Shown in pieces: positions 1 to 9,054 of a DNA stretch of 43,197 nucleotides. The first letter of the stretch is position 1. Every line of letters begins with the position of its first letter. Below the pieces are notes generated by a model. That model ran no database searches, was not told where the DNA came from, and saw nothing but the letters and a program-made list of their open reading frames with translations. The stretch is taken from contig NZ_JAAZSQ010000027.1 in assembly GCF_012395835.1 (NCBI RefSeq), positions 1-43,197 on the forward strand, in the 5' to 3' direction. A program made the translations under genes and the position numbers. The DNA is from Arthrobacter mobilis. GTDB taxonomy: Bacteria > Actinomycetota > Actinomycetes > Actinomycetales > Micrococcaceae.

Positions 1-142
1 GCCAGCCAATCCCAGACCAGCCACCCCAATCCTCACAGGCGGTATAAGGGACTGAGTTTCATTGGATGCGAGAACTCCCGTCTGACAACGACTTCGCCGT
101 CTTCGCAGGTCAGGATCCAATCCTGCAGCTTCATCGCTCGAT

Positions 143-529
143 GTGGACCGAGCTGCATCCGACCGCTGTTCCCAATCAGTCGCAGGTACCTTGCATTTAA
201 TGCGCGTTTCCACGGCTTCGGGATGGAACCGGCTATCTCCATCCCGGCCTCAGTTGCGCGCCTGCTCACCGATCCGGCAACTGCCAGTGCTCCAGATCAG
301 CCTCATGCTTGCCTGGCTGCTGGTCGAAGTGCCGCTGGACTACATCTTCAAGGTCGACTTCCGCCACACCCGGTGGATGATCATCGGCTACGTCGCCCTA
401 TTCTTCACAGCACCGGAGGCATGCTCCGTGAGCCCGCAACCGCAGGCCCCGCTGGATCGCCACGGCCGCATCCTGTTCCGTGCGATGGCCGTACTGGCCT
501 TCGTGCAGCTCGGTTTGAACGGCCAATAG
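143..529 (+). pseudogene. Possible relic of a small membrane protein
   Basis: A stretch of this reading frame (about nt 284-412) encodes a hydrophobic segment containing LMLAWLLVEVPLDYIF and MIIGYVALFF, which looks like two membrane helices joined by a short charged loop. Upstream and downstream the same frame is proline/arginine-rich and not protein-like. A further hydrophobic run (AMAVLAFVQLGLNG) near nt 491-526 suggests the original protein continued through one or two frameshifts. I cannot name the family. The rest of nt 1-672 shows no convincing gene. Confidence 0.3.
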
Positions 530-672
530 TCGGTCCCGGCTCGATCATCTTGGCGAACCTGACTGTCGAAGCCCTACTCCCGGCTCGCGAACATCCGCCC
601 ATGCCAGTAGGCGGCGTCGAGTTTTACCTGCTGCGAGCACCGCGATCTGTTCGGTACACGGACCCTGACCGA

Positions 673-1581
673 TTAGCGCGGCACCTGGGGGGCGCCGATG
701 CGCTTAACCATGGCACGCAGGCGCTCGATGGCCGTCGCGGCCGGTTTGGACAGCCGCATTCCCTGCAGGAAATACAGATTGATCTGATACAGGCTCGGGT
801 CCTGGGTAAACTCGACCGGCAGACTGATTAGGGTTGATTCGGGGTTCTGCCATGCCGTAATGAAGATAGAGTCCGTGGACGCGGCAATCCCGGCCAGAAG
901 GTGGAAATTATCCACTTGGACGGTGGCCCTGAGCAGGGCCGCCTCGTGCGCCGGCAGGCCGGCCAAGGTGTCGTTCCAAGCGGTGCCGGACAGTCGCGGG
1001 TATCCGGCAAGATCGGCCAGGGCCACGCTCTCCTGCGCGGCCAGAGGATGCTCGGGCCGGACCTGGAATCTGGCCGGGGTCGAGGCGAACGGCAGCCGGC
1101 GGACGCGAGTGGATGGCTTCTGTCCGAATGACTGGCCCAAGTAGAACTCGATGTCCCCGGCCAGAAGCTTGGGATACATGACGGCAGTCGAATCGACGAC
1201 GACCGTTGCTTCCAGCCCGGGGTAGTCCCGGTAAAGGCCGAGGAAGAGTTCCTGGAGGGTGGCCCCGGCCAGCATCGGACCGATGCCGAATGCCAGGGAA
1301 TGGTGCCCGCCGTCCCCGCTGCCGGTCAGCGACCGCTCCATCTCCTCGCCGAGGTTCAGGAGTTCATCGGCGTAGCGCAGCAGCTCGTGGCCGCCCTGGG
1401 TCAGCTGAATCCCCATTCTGCCCCGCTGCCGCTCCAGCAGCCGGAGGCCGTACTGCTTCTCCAGTGCCTGGATGCTGCGCGTCAGCGAAGGCTGTGAGAG
1501 GTTCAGTTCGGCGGACGCACGATTGAAGTTCCCGGTCCGTGCGAGCGTGCGGAAATGGAGCAGTTTGTGCATGTCCAGCAT
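673..1581 (-). CDS. LysR-family transcriptional regulator
   Basis: A 302-residue protein of normal LysR length. Residues 4-62 form the winged helix-turn-helix (FRTLARTGNFNRASAELNLS, then SLTRSIQALE), followed by the linker helix and a periplasmic-binding-protein-like effector domain from about residue 90. The chosen ATG has GGGAAG six bases upstream; an in-frame ATG three codons later is possible. It is transcribed away from the small ORF and ferredoxin reductase at 1.7-3.3 kb, the usual layout of a LysR gene divergent from its target. The AT-rich spacer contains a GCTAT-AA-ATAGC palindrome and a copy of the shared 13-bp element. The effector is unknown; a catabolic inducer is an inference from the neighbours. 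Confidence 0.9.
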   Translation of the reverse strand: MLDMHKLLHFRTLARTGNFNRASAELNLSQPSLTRSIQALEKQYGLRLLERQRGRMGIQLTQGGHELLRYADELLNLGEEMERSLTGSGDGGHHSLAFGIGPMLAGATLQELFLGLYRDYPGLEATVVVDSTAVMYPKLLAGDIEFYLGQSFGQKPSTRVRRLPFASTPARFQVRPEHPLAAQESVALADLAGYPRLSGTAWNDTLAGLPAHEAALLRATVQVDNFHLLAGIAASTDSIFITAWQNPESTLISLPVEFTQDPSLYQINLYFLQGMRLSKPAATAIERLRAMVKRIGAPQVPR

Positions 1582-1617
1582 GAGAGGCTTCCCGGTCGAT
1601 GCGGCTTATTAGTCAAA

Positions 1618-1629
1618 GCTATAAATAGC
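1618..1629. promoter_or_regulatory. Palindrome upstream of lysR (candidate operator)
   Basis: GCTAT-AA-ATAGC, a perfect 5-bp inverted repeat in the AT-rich spacer, 37 nt upstream of the LysR start. Position and symmetry fit a LysR autoregulatory site, although it is not a perfect T-N11-A box. The assignment is inferred. Confidence 0.4.
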
Positions 1630-1637
1630 CGTAGAAA

Positions 1638-1650
1638 CATTCATTAGACA
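1638..1650 (+). promoter_or_regulatory. 13-bp element, degenerate copy (CATTCATTAGACA)
   Basis: Matches AATGCATTRGACA at 11 of 13 positions and is oriented toward the small ORF at 1734, with an 83-nt gap to its GTG. That gap is within the range seen at the better copies of the element in this window. Confidence 0.45.
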
Positions 1651-1733
1651 TCAAGTGATGCATACCACTTGACTGGATGTCAACACGGCACATGCCTGCT
1701 TGGTCGCAGGCCCCGGCGACGAAAGGACCCCCG

Positions 1734-1955
1734 GTGACTGGCTGGACGACTATCGGCAACGACCTGCTCATTCCCGCCCGGTACACCAGCGACGATCATC
1801 ACGAGACCTTCCGGATTGTGCGCCATGACGACGCGACAGCATCAGCGGATGCGGCGGCGCAATCTCCCACGACAGATGCCCATCACGTCAAGCCGCCGGG
1901 GAAGGAATCCGTCCGCGGCCTCCAAGGATGGGCGAGGGCTGCTCGAAATGGCTGA
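1734..1955 (+). CDS. Small ORF of unknown function, possibly a truncated gene
   Basis: GTG start with GAAAGGA six bases upstream, a very good ribosome-binding site. The first ~33 codons (TGWTTIGNDLLIPARYTS, then DDHHETFRIVRHDD) look like genuine protein. The remainder is Ala/Pro/Arg-rich and not convincing, as if the frame had been lost by a frameshift around nt 1830. The ORF lies between the divergent lysR and ferredoxin reductase 1 and carries a copy of the shared 13-bp element 83 nt upstream. I do not recognise the family. It may be the intact 5' end of a decayed gene. Confidence 0.35.
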   Translation: MTGWTTIGNDLLIPARYTSDDHHETFRIVRHDDATASADAAAQSPTTDAHHVKPPGKESVRGLQGWARAARNG

Positions 1956-2075
1956 CGACGCCACCGAGGACAGCCACCTGACCTGTCAGATCAAATGCAC
2001 ACAGGCTCTTGGACGGCACGTCCGCCAATGTGGCCTGACCCGCTGAACGCGGAATCAGGGAAGGAAGACGAAGAT

Positions 2076-3329
2076 ATGAGCAGAAATTTTGATTCCCTCA
2101 TCGTGGGCGGCGGCAATAGCGGCGCCCAGACGGCCCTGGCCCTCAGGGACGCAGGATACGGGGGATCGATCGGAATTGTCACCGCGGAAAGACACCCGCC
2201 CTACGAGCGGCCCCCACTCTCGAAGGACTACCTATCGGGGATCCGCACCGAGGCGGAGCTGCTGCTGCGCCCCGAAGCGTTTTGGTCCCGGGCGGAGGTG
2301 GACGTGGTTACCGAGCGCAGGGTCATCCGGGTCCGCGCCGGGGAGCACTTGGCCGTCCTGAATGACGGGCAGGAGGTTTCCTACGGCAAGCTCGTGTGGG
2401 CCACCGGCGGGGAGCCCCGCAAGCTGAACCTGCCAGGCGCCGACCTGCAGGGGGTGTTCACATTCAGGACCTTGGACGACGCCCGGGCGGTCAAGGAGGC
2501 CACGGGTTCCGCCCGCAGCGCCGTGATCATCGGCGGGGGCTACATCGGGCTGGAGGCCGCCGCGGCCTTCCGCAAGGCCGGGCTGCCGGTGGCCGTTCTG
2601 GAAGCGCAGGACCGTCTGCTGGCCAGGGTCACGGGCCCGGACGTATCCGACTTCTTCCTGCAAATGCACCGGAAGGCCGGCGTTGACGTCCGCCTCGGCG
2701 TCGGCGTAGAGGCGATTACCGGCAAGCTGGGCCGTGCGGCTGCAGTACGGCTGAGCGGGGGGGAAGAGCTTGCCGCCGACCTGGTGCTCGTAGGCATCGG
2801 CCTGATACCCAATTCCGGCATCCTGGCCGAGGCCGGAGCCGCGTGCAGCAACGGCGTCGACATCGACAGCAGGTGCCGCACTACGCTGTCCGACGTCTAC
2901 GCGGTTGGGGACGTTGCCAACTTTGCGTCGGAGTTCTCCGCCACCGGTGCCCGGGTCCGTCTCGAATCCGTACCGAACTCGGCCGAACACGCGCGGATCG
3001 CCGCCGCGGACATCACCGGAACCGCACCCCCAGCTCCTGCCGTGCCGTGGTTCTGGTCCAGCCAGTACAACATGAAGCTGCAGACCGCCGGCCTGATCAC
3101 GGGCTACGGCCAGACTATCCTGCGCGGCGACCCTTCCACAGGAAAGTTCAGCGTCCTCTACCTCCACAACGGTGCCGTGATCGGCGTAGACGCCATCAAC
3201 AACACCAAGGACTTCGTTCAGGGCAAGGCGCTCGTGGCCGCCCGTGCCGTCGTGGACCCCGAACTGGCAGCAGATCCGCGTCTCCTGCTCACCGACGCAA
3301 TCCGGACGCCCCAGGCGGCGGCTTCATGA
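2076..3329 (+). CDS. NAD(P)H:ferredoxin reductase, putidaredoxin-reductase type (copy 1)
   Basis: A 417-residue FAD flavoprotein of the putidaredoxin/rhodocoxin reductase family, which passes electrons from NAD(P)H to a [2Fe-2S] ferredoxin serving a P450 or similar oxygenase. The FAD-binding Rossmann motif VGGGNSG lies at residues 10-16, the NAD(P)H-binding VIIGGGYIGLE near 152, the second FAD motif YAVGDVANF near 275, and the usual C-terminal domain PWFWSSQYNMKLQT follows. The ATG at 2076 is preceded by GGAAG; a longer in-frame start at 1995 lacks family similarity. No oxygenase or ferredoxin is adjacent. The nearest P450 and ferredoxin are 11 kb away, where a clear paralogue (9055-10296) also lies. 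Together with the dehydrogenase at 3814 it mirrors the reductase/dehydrogenase pair of the second cluster. Confidence 0.93.
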   Translation: MSRNFDSLIVGGGNSGAQTALALRDAGYGGSIGIVTAERHPPYERPPLSKDYLSGIRTEAELLLRPEAFWSRAEVDVVTERRVIRVRAGEHLAVLNDGQEVSYGKLVWATGGEPRKLNLPGADLQGVFTFRTLDDARAVKEATGSARSAVIIGGGYIGLEAAAAFRKAGLPVAVLEAQDRLLARVTGPDVSDFFLQMHRKAGVDVRLGVGVEAITGKLGRAAAVRLSGGEELAADLVLVGIGLIPNSGILAEAGAACSNGVDIDSRCRTTLSDVYAVGDVANFASEFSATGARVRLESVPNSAEHARIAAADITGTAPPAPAVPWFWSSQYNMKLQTAGLITGYGQTILRGDPSTGKFSVLYLHNGAVIGVDAINNTKDFVQGKALVAARAVVDPELAADPRLLLTDAIRTPQAAAS

Positions 3330-3813
3330 CCGTCCTGGCAGGACTGCTGCGGGAGATCCGGGACAGCCTCACTGAGGCAGGAACTGACTGAAGTGGCCGG
3401 CGTCTACCCAGAACTGTACGAGTTTCCCCTCACCGAGACGCCGAGCAGGCCAGCGGCGGGGATTCCATGGCTAGGTATTCCGGACACGTCCGGTTCCTGG
3501 GGCACGGCAGTCTGCTCGACGCGCCGATCAGGGATCCCTGGACCCAGATCCGCGGTCGCTAGATCGTGCCGGGCATTGCCCGGACGGCAGCCCGGGGAGC
3601 CGCGGCCCCGCGCATCGTCCTGGTGCTGCCCTCCGGGAAGCCACAGCCGCCGTCTCCTGGCTCAGGGACAGTTGCCCCGCTCCGAACCGAGCTTCGAAGA
3701 CTCCTGCGTCTTTGGAAACATCCATCCCGGGCACCGTAACGGGCCCGCGCGGCAACCCCAGCGGCCTGCCACCTCTGAACGATCACTCAGGACAACGACA
3801 AGTTAGGACAGCA
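3330..3813 (+). other. Gene-poor spacer with fragments
   Basis: A 21-codon ORF (3326-3391) overlaps the reductase stop codon as ATGA and could be translationally coupled, but it has no recognisable homology. Beyond it, short protein-like runs switch frame: a GTG-started VYPELYEFPLTET run near 3393 and YSGHVRFLGHGSLLD near 3475. This suggests the eroded remains of one gene. I cannot name it. Confidence 0.3.
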
Positions 3814-4920
3814 ATGGAATCACACGCACGTGCCGCCGTATACGAAGGCCCCGAGAACTTCACGATCCGGCGGATACCCCTTCCGGATGTCGGACCTGCG
3901 GAGATGCTCGTGGAGGTGGTCCTCTGCGGCGTTGACGGCTCGGAACTGCACATGTACAAAGGCGAAATGGCCTGGGTCAACGAGCAGGCACCGGTGGTGT
4001 TCGGTGATGAGATCATCGGCAGGGTTTCGTCCATCGGTGCGGACGCAAAGGCCTGCCGCGGGTTGGATGTAGGCGACCTGGTCACCGTCGAATCCCGCTG
4101 GCCCTGTGAAGGCTGCCGTACCTGCGACACCGGACAGTACTACCTGTGCGAAAAGCGAAACGTCTTCACCGGCTACGGGACGCTTCCGATGTCCCATGCG
4201 CCGGGGCTCTGGGGAGGATACGCCACACACGTCTTCGTCCCCGAGTACGCCCTTGCCTACAAGGTGCCGGAAGGACTTTCCGAACGTACGGCACTCATCG
4301 CCTGCTCCCCTCTGGCTAACGGCATCCGCTGGGTGGAGAAGGGCGGCACCAAGCCCGGTGATCATGTTGCCGTGATCGGCCCCGGCACCCAGGGCCTAGC
4401 CTGCGCCCTCGCCGCCGTCAGGCTGGGGGCCAAAGTAACCTTGATCGGGCTTGAGGCCGACTGCGAACGGCTGGAGGTAGCCAAGGGATTCGGTGTCTTC
4501 CACACCGTTGCCATGGAACGCGGCGAGACCGTGGACGTGACCATTCGCCGCATTCAGGAGGCTGCAGGGGATGTTGACGTGGTGGTTGAAACGGCCGGAG
4601 CCGGCACCGCCAAGAAACTGGCGCTGGAGCTGGTCCGGCCGCTGGGAACGGTTGTAAATGTCTCCGTGACCACACCGGCTGAGCAGCCCGTGGACTGGCC
4701 GTCGCTCATCCAGCGTGAAGTCACGTTGGTCAATCCGCTGTCCCACCCTGGTGCTGTCGACCGGGCCTTCGAACTCGCGCAGGAACTGCTCGCCGACGGC
4801 ATTGACATCGGCGAATGGATCACCCACGTCTACGGCTTGGAGGAAGCAGACAAGGCCATTGAGGCGGCAGCCTACAAGCTCGACGTACGGCCGGTGAAGG
4901 TTGCCCTGCAGCCACGATAA
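3814..4920 (+). CDS. Zinc-type medium-chain alcohol dehydrogenase (copy 1)
   Basis: A 368-residue zinc-type MDR protein, presumably NAD(P)-dependent and oxidising a secondary or primary alcohol. The N-terminal GroES-like domain has catalytic-site Cys38 (LCGVDGSELH) and a structural-zinc loop with Cys98, 101, 104 and 112. The Rossmann motif GPGTQG is at 189-194. The usual GHE motif is GDE here (FGDEIIGR, Asp65-Glu66), so one catalytic zinc ligand is Asp instead of His; the paralogue at 11500-12666 shares this. The ATG at 3814 has AGGA just upstream. It follows the ferredoxin reductase in the same direction but after a 480-nt gap, so co-transcription is uncertain. The substrate is unknown; a hydroxylated product of the P450 is a plausible guess. 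Confidence 0.9.
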   Translation: MESHARAAVYEGPENFTIRRIPLPDVGPAEMLVEVVLCGVDGSELHMYKGEMAWVNEQAPVVFGDEIIGRVSSIGADAKACRGLDVGDLVTVESRWPCEGCRTCDTGQYYLCEKRNVFTGYGTLPMSHAPGLWGGYATHVFVPEYALAYKVPEGLSERTALIACSPLANGIRWVEKGGTKPGDHVAVIGPGTQGLACALAAVRLGAKVTLIGLEADCERLEVAKGFGVFHTVAMERGETVDVTIRRIQEAAGDVDVVVETAGAGTAKKLALELVRPLGTVVNVSVTTPAEQPVDWPSLIQREVTLVNPLSHPGAVDRAFELAQELLADGIDIGEWITHVYGLEEADKAIEAAAYKLDVRPVKVALQPR

Positions 4921-5214
4921 CTAGGGATCCCCGCCCGGCCGACGGATTGTTCCGGTCCGCGGACAGCGTGCCGGTGGCCGAACGGCGCCGCCGCTGCCCC
5001 GGCGGCCCTGTCGGCGGCCGGCATTGCCGACGTCCTCCGCCAACGCACGCAATACGGTCGGCCGGAGCATTCCACACCAGCCGTGCGGGGCCGGAGGGAA
5101 TGATTCGGAAACCGCCAAGCCCCGCAGGCAGACCTGCGCCACCGGAAAATAACTCGTCCCGGAACTCAGGTCCGCCTCCAGTCTGCGTCCTTGCAGAAAA
5201 CCAAGGGATATCAC

Positions 5215-5505
5215 ATGCTTCATGAAGCTGGTCACTCACAAGCACAGGCCTGCCCGGACGCCTTCTTCCCGGCCCCGATGAGAGGCTACCCGTTTGATGA
5301 ATGGGACAGACTGGTCGGGGCAACGGTTGAGGTCCGGCTCAACGGCAACCGCGTCCGCACCGGCCTGGTCGACGCGGCGACGCCCGATGGTTCGATCATC
5401 TGGCTCTCTCAGGACGGCCCCCTGGACCGGGTCCTGATCGAGAAGGCGCAAGGGTATGAAATGTGGATCAGCCCCGCGCAGCTCCGGGAACGGGAAACCC
5501 AGTAA
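5215..5505 (+). CDS. Small conserved-looking protein, SH3-like beta barrel
   Basis: A 96-residue ORF starting at ATG with AAGGG eight bases upstream. The core reads GATVEVRLNGNRVRTGLVD, then DGSIIWLSQDG and EKAQGYEMWI: short alternating strands like a small beta barrel. It resembles the 69-residue protein at 41603, which has VEV, NG, R-x-G and SI/NI-x-W at matching spacings, so the two are probably distant paralogues. No signal peptide or catalytic motif is visible. It follows the dehydrogenase after 294 nt. Function is unknown; an RNA- or ligand-binding role would be a guess. Confidence 0.65.
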   Translation: MLHEAGHSQAQACPDAFFPAPMRGYPFDEWDRLVGATVEVRLNGNRVRTGLVDAATPDGSIIWLSQDGPLDRVLIEKAQGYEMWISPAQLRERETQ

Positions 5506-6434
5506 ATCCGGCCCGGCGAAGAGCGTCCGTACGGTCTGCACTATCACGGCGGTCTGGTAACTGGCTTTGCAAGACCCGCGGAGGGCCCGATCCAGAATTT
5601 ATGGTTTCGGGCGAATTACCTGCTCTTCAGAAACTCACGGCAGCGGTGACACCCGGGGAGCTTGGTCACACCGTGTCCTATTTTACAGATGTGCTAATTC
5701 AATCACTTCACACAAGGTTGGTTGCCGGTGCCTTGTGGGCAAGTTCGTCATCGGCTACCGGCAAGTGCATGAACTCATTCTGCGTAGCAATGCCGGCGAC
5801 TACGTAGAATATCCCCCTCATTACGGTTCCCCACCATCCGTATGCGGGAAGGTGCGGCCCCTGACCCCTTGGAAATGCTCGGGGGCCGCACTCTCAAAGA
5901 TGCTTCCCTAACGCGAACGCGGTCTCTGCTGATGCCTCTTTACGCATGCCAGGATTCAGGGCCCGTCCCCCGAAAACTGCCCGCCGACAGACGTGCCAGA
6001 TCCGGCTCAATGAGAGCCCGGATTCTGGCATTCCGCGGCGCCGGACTCCAGGCTGCAGTCATCCTGCTCCTCGGCCGCTGCCCGTACTGCCGGCAACGCG
6101 CACCAACCTAACGAAGTACTACTAGGCCGGCCCCACCGTGATGCGTTCTCGCTGCTCCCGGCCGTTGAGGAGTACCCATGAATGCTGAAATCTTCGATTC
6201 GCGTATACCTCGCCGCAGAAAGCACGGCGAAGGTCCGGCTGATTCTAAGGGTGGGTGGATGCAACGGGAGGTAAGTCCGGCGGGCTGGGCGGCTATGCCC
6301 GGCCTCCTGACAGGTGTAGGGGGCGGCGGGTTGTTCTTCGGGCTTCCGCCCTTCCGCCCCAGCCAACCGCGGCCAGATGGTGCCCGGGCACGCAGTCAGC
6401 GGCCCCGAGACCAAGGAACCGGGAGCCGCTCACC
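5506..6434. other. Gene-poor stretch, nothing recognised
   Basis: About 930 nt without a convincing coding region on either strand. Several ORFs of 90-135 codons are open, but they are Arg/Ser/Pro-rich and have no family character. Confidence 0.4.
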
Positions 6435-6461
6435 TGTGGGTTCTTGGGATCTGAACCCACA
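6435..6461 (-). terminator. Hairpin downstream of the EamA transporter
   Basis: A 9-bp perfect stem (TGTGGGTTC / GAACCCACA) with a 9-nt loop lies 14 nt beyond the stop of the minus-strand transporter gene. Position fits a terminator; there is no long U tract. Confidence 0.5.
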
Positions 6462-6475
6462 ACCAGCCGGTCCCC

Positions 6476-7417
6476 TCAGTCGGTTTCCGAAAGCGGCTTC
6501 CGGTTCGTCAATAACCTCAGCCGGATAACGCCGGCCGGCTGGATGAACACCAGCGCAAGGAGCGTTATCGCCGCTCCGGTCAATTGGTTCCAGGAGATCG
6601 TCTCGCCGAGCACCAGCACGCCGAGCACAATACCGATTACGGGCGCCAGGTAGAGGCTCGACGAGGCAACCGAGGCACCCCAGCCGCGGATCACGTTCAG
6701 GCTCCACAGCACTGCAAGTCCGGAGCCGAACACACCCAGAACGATGATGGCGGTCACCACCGCCCAGTCAAGCTGCACGGGTGACAGCGCGACGACGGGG
6801 GTGAGCACGAGCATGATGACGGCCGCGATACACGTCATCAGCACCGACAGAGATGCGCCGGGAAGCTCCTCTGGCTGCACGAATTTGCGGATGTATGCGA
6901 AGCTGAAGCCGAAGCTCGCCGTCGCAAGCAGGCAGGCGGCCGACCCCCAGAAGTCGGCACGGACGTCACCTGACTGCCAGGGTGCCATGATGACGCTGAC
7001 GCCAACGATGCCAAGCATCAGCCCGACGACCTGGATGATGCGCAAGCGTTCGATGCCGAAGATGAGCGCGGCCCAGATGACCGTCATGATCGGCGTCGTC
7101 GCGTTGTAGACCGAGGCCAGGCTCGAGGTGATGTACTGCTGGGCCCAGGACAGCAGCAGGTACGGCATCACGAGGTTCGTTATCGCGAGTACCGTCAGGT
7201 GGACCCAGGCCGCGGCCCTGCAAGGCAGCCTGATTCGGATGCTGAACACCGCGGCACATAGCAGGGCAGCGGCACCGAGGATGGCGCGCGTCCAGACGAC
7301 CTGAGTGAAGCTCATGCCGGTGAGCGCGATCGTCATGAAAAGGTAGCCGCTGCCGCCGGCGAGGCTCAGCCCTGCGAATTGGGGACCGATCCACCTGGTC
7401 CCGGGTCTGTCTGCCAT
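6476..7417 (-). CDS. EamA/DMT-family transporter
   Basis: A 313-residue integral membrane protein of the drug/metabolite transporter superfamily, with two EamA repeats and about ten hydrophobic helices. Characteristic stretches are VVWTRAILGAAALL in helix 2, SSLASVYNATTPIMTVIWA at the end of repeat one and SLYLAPVIGIVLGVLVLGE in repeat two. The start has GGAAGGGAACG directly upstream. It lies 84 nt downstream of the MFS transporter on the same strand, but a strong hairpin separates them, so it probably has its own promoter. Substrate and direction cannot be read from sequence; efflux or uptake of a metabolite of the catabolic cluster is a guess. Confidence 0.88.
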   Translation of the reverse strand: MADRPGTRWIGPQFAGLSLAGGSGYLFMTIALTGMSFTQVVWTRAILGAAALLCAAVFSIRIRLPCRAAAWVHLTVLAITNLVMPYLLLSWAQQYITSSLASVYNATTPIMTVIWAALIFGIERLRIIQVVGLMLGIVGVSVIMAPWQSGDVRADFWGSAACLLATASFGFSFAYIRKFVQPEELPGASLSVLMTCIAAVIMLVLTPVVALSPVQLDWAVVTAIIVLGVFGSGLAVLWSLNVIRGWGASVASSSLYLAPVIGIVLGVLVLGETISWNQLTGAAITLLALVFIQPAGVIRLRLLTNRKPLSETD

Positions 7418-7460
7418 CGTTCCCTTCCGGATCCCTGTGGCGAAGCATGGAAAACGCCAA

Positions 7461-7489
7461 GACGTCCCCGGCGGGCTGCCGGGGACGTC
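7461..7489 (-). terminator. Intrinsic terminator after the MFS gene
   Basis: A perfect 12-bp GC-rich stem (GACGTCCCCGGC / GCCGGGGACGTC) with a 5-nt loop. On the minus strand it is followed by TTGGCGTTTTCC. It sits 12 nt past the MFS stop codon. Confidence 0.75.
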
Positions 7490-7501
7490 ATCACAACCCG
7501 G

Positions 7502-8890
7502 CTATGTCCGGATGTTCTGCGCTGCCGCGGTGACCGGCAGTTTCTGGGCCTCGTCGAACTTGCCGTCGGTCAGCTGCGTCTTCGCTGCCATCCGCTGTGC
7601 CATCACGGCAATAGCCGCACCGATGACAAGCAGGCCTGCAATGAAGTAGAAACCGGCGTTCGTGTTGCCCGTCGTGTCGATCAGGTAACCGGTGACGATT
7701 GGGCTGAAGAACGACGCGGCTGCACCGAGCGAGTTTACGATCGCGATCGCGGAGTAGGCACCGGCTCCGGCGAACACCCGTGACACGAGCGGCATGTACA
7801 GGTTGCCGCTCATGCCGGCCATGCCAACCATGGCCAGCGCGATGATCAGCACGCTGGGGTCACCGGCGACGGTGGTCCACAGGCACCCGATGCCGCCAAG
7901 GACCGCGCTTCCGGCGATCAGGATGCCGCTCTGGCCGGTCTTGCCCGCGATCCAGGAGAGTCCGAAGGCGTAGATCATCGCGATGAGCATCGGGATGCCG
8001 GCAAGGAGCGCCGACTGGAACATGTTGAAAGTTGTGCCGAACTGTTCCTGGAACCCGGTCACCACGGTCGGTGTCCAGACCTGGATCGTGTACGAGGCGT
8101 AGTTGATCGCGAAGAAGCCAAGGCCCAGCACCCAGGCGCGCCAGTCGCCGATGGTCGTCATGATCGACTGATGTTCGATGTTGGCGCCCTTGGCATCGGC
8201 GGCCAGAATGTCGGCGTATTGCTGCTTCTCGGTGTCGTTGAGCCAGCGGGCCTCCTTGGGCGTCTCGACGATGCCGAAATGTGCGGGGATTGCGCTGGCG
8301 ACGGCGAGCAGGCCGAGGAACAGCAGCAGGAAGCGCCAGCCAGGGAACGCCTCGGCGAAGGGCAAAGCGTTACCGGCGCTGATGAGGCCGGCCGAGATGA
8401 TGGGCCCGAAGATGCTCGAGAGCGCAATGGTCGATCCGTAGATGACAAAGGCCAGGGGGCGGTAGGCACGGGTAAACCATGCGGTGATGTAGAAGTAGAT
8501 GGTTGGCGTGAATCCGGCCTCGGCGACGCCGAGCAGGAAGCGCAGCACGATCAGGGTCTCGAAGTTCGGCGCGAACGCGATCACACACTGCAGCAGACCC
8601 CAGGTGATCAGGATCTTGGTGATCCATTTGCGGCTGCCGGCCTTGGTCGCGAGCCCTGCCGTCGGGACCTCGAACAACACGTAGCCGACAGTGAAGATGC
8701 CGACGGCGAACCCGAACATTGTCGCGGTCATCGCCAGCGAGTCGTTCATGCCCTGGGGGCCCGCGAAAGCGAGCGAGATGCGGTCGAGGAACGCGACCAG
8801 GCCAAGGAAGCCGGCCAAGGGCATAATGCGCCACATCACCTTGCGGCTTAAGTTCCTGACGATCGCGGGGTCTATTGCCCTGGTCTCCAT
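7502..8890 (-). CDS. MFS transporter, anion:cation symporter (ACS)-like
   Basis: A 462-residue, 12-helix major facilitator protein. The N-terminal half has the ACS look seen in phthalate, tartrate and 4-hydroxyphenylacetate permeases: a short cytoplasmic leader, then AFLDRISLAFAG, GYVLFEVPTAGLATKAGSRK and LLGVAEAGFTPTIYFYITAWF. The start is the ATG with GGAG eight bases upstream; longer in-frame starts lack a ribosome-binding site. A variant of the shared 13-bp element with a two-base insertion is 62 nt upstream. It is likely an uptake permease for an acidic substrate or intermediate, inferred from family alone. Confidence 0.88.
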   Translation of the reverse strand: METRAIDPAIVRNLSRKVMWRIMPLAGFLGLVAFLDRISLAFAGPQGMNDSLAMTATMFGFAVGIFTVGYVLFEVPTAGLATKAGSRKWITKILITWGLLQCVIAFAPNFETLIVLRFLLGVAEAGFTPTIYFYITAWFTRAYRPLAFVIYGSTIALSSIFGPIISAGLISAGNALPFAEAFPGWRFLLLFLGLLAVASAIPAHFGIVETPKEARWLNDTEKQQYADILAADAKGANIEHQSIMTTIGDWRAWVLGLGFFAINYASYTIQVWTPTVVTGFQEQFGTTFNMFQSALLAGIPMLIAMIYAFGLSWIAGKTGQSGILIAGSAVLGGIGCLWTTVAGDPSVLIIALAMVGMAGMSGNLYMPLVSRVFAGAGAYSAIAIVNSLGAAASFFSPIVTGYLIDTTGNTNAGFYFIAGLLVIGAAIAVMAQRMAAKTQLTDGKFDEAQKLPVTAAAQNIRT

Positions 8891-8952
8891 AGGTGTGTCT
8901 CCAAACATCGTTGTTCGCAAATTGCAGTTTTTGCGTCGCTGATTCACCGCTG

Positions 8953-8967
8953 CGTCAATAATGCATT
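8953..8967 (-). promoter_or_regulatory. 13-bp element variant upstream of the MFS gene
   Basis: On the minus strand this reads AATGCATTATTGACG: the AATGCATT palindrome is intact, but the following half is displaced by two bases (TTGACG). The gap to the MFS start codon is 62 nt. It may be a combined operator and -35 region. Confidence 0.45.
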
Positions 8968-8988
8968 CCCGGTGCGGGTCCCCGTCCC

Positions 8989-9027
8989 GACTGCTGTCGC
9001 CTAATCAGCCGGGGTCGGGCGACAGTC
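8989..9027 (-). terminator. Possible terminator of ferredoxin reductase 2
   Basis: An imperfect hairpin pairs GACTG..GTCGCC with GGCGACAGTC, just beyond the reductase stop on the minus strand and before the promoter region of the MFS gene. Confidence 0.35.
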
Positions 9028-9054
9028 GCAGGGTCGGGCGCCGGGCCTCGCGAG

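Noticed and set aside
6435-6461. tRNA T-arm-like sequence (minus strand GGGTTCAGATCCC) as a possible integration site
   Set aside because: The stem does not fit a T-arm, no tRNA body or integrase is nearby, and the 9-bp hairpin is better explained as a terminator of the transporter gene.
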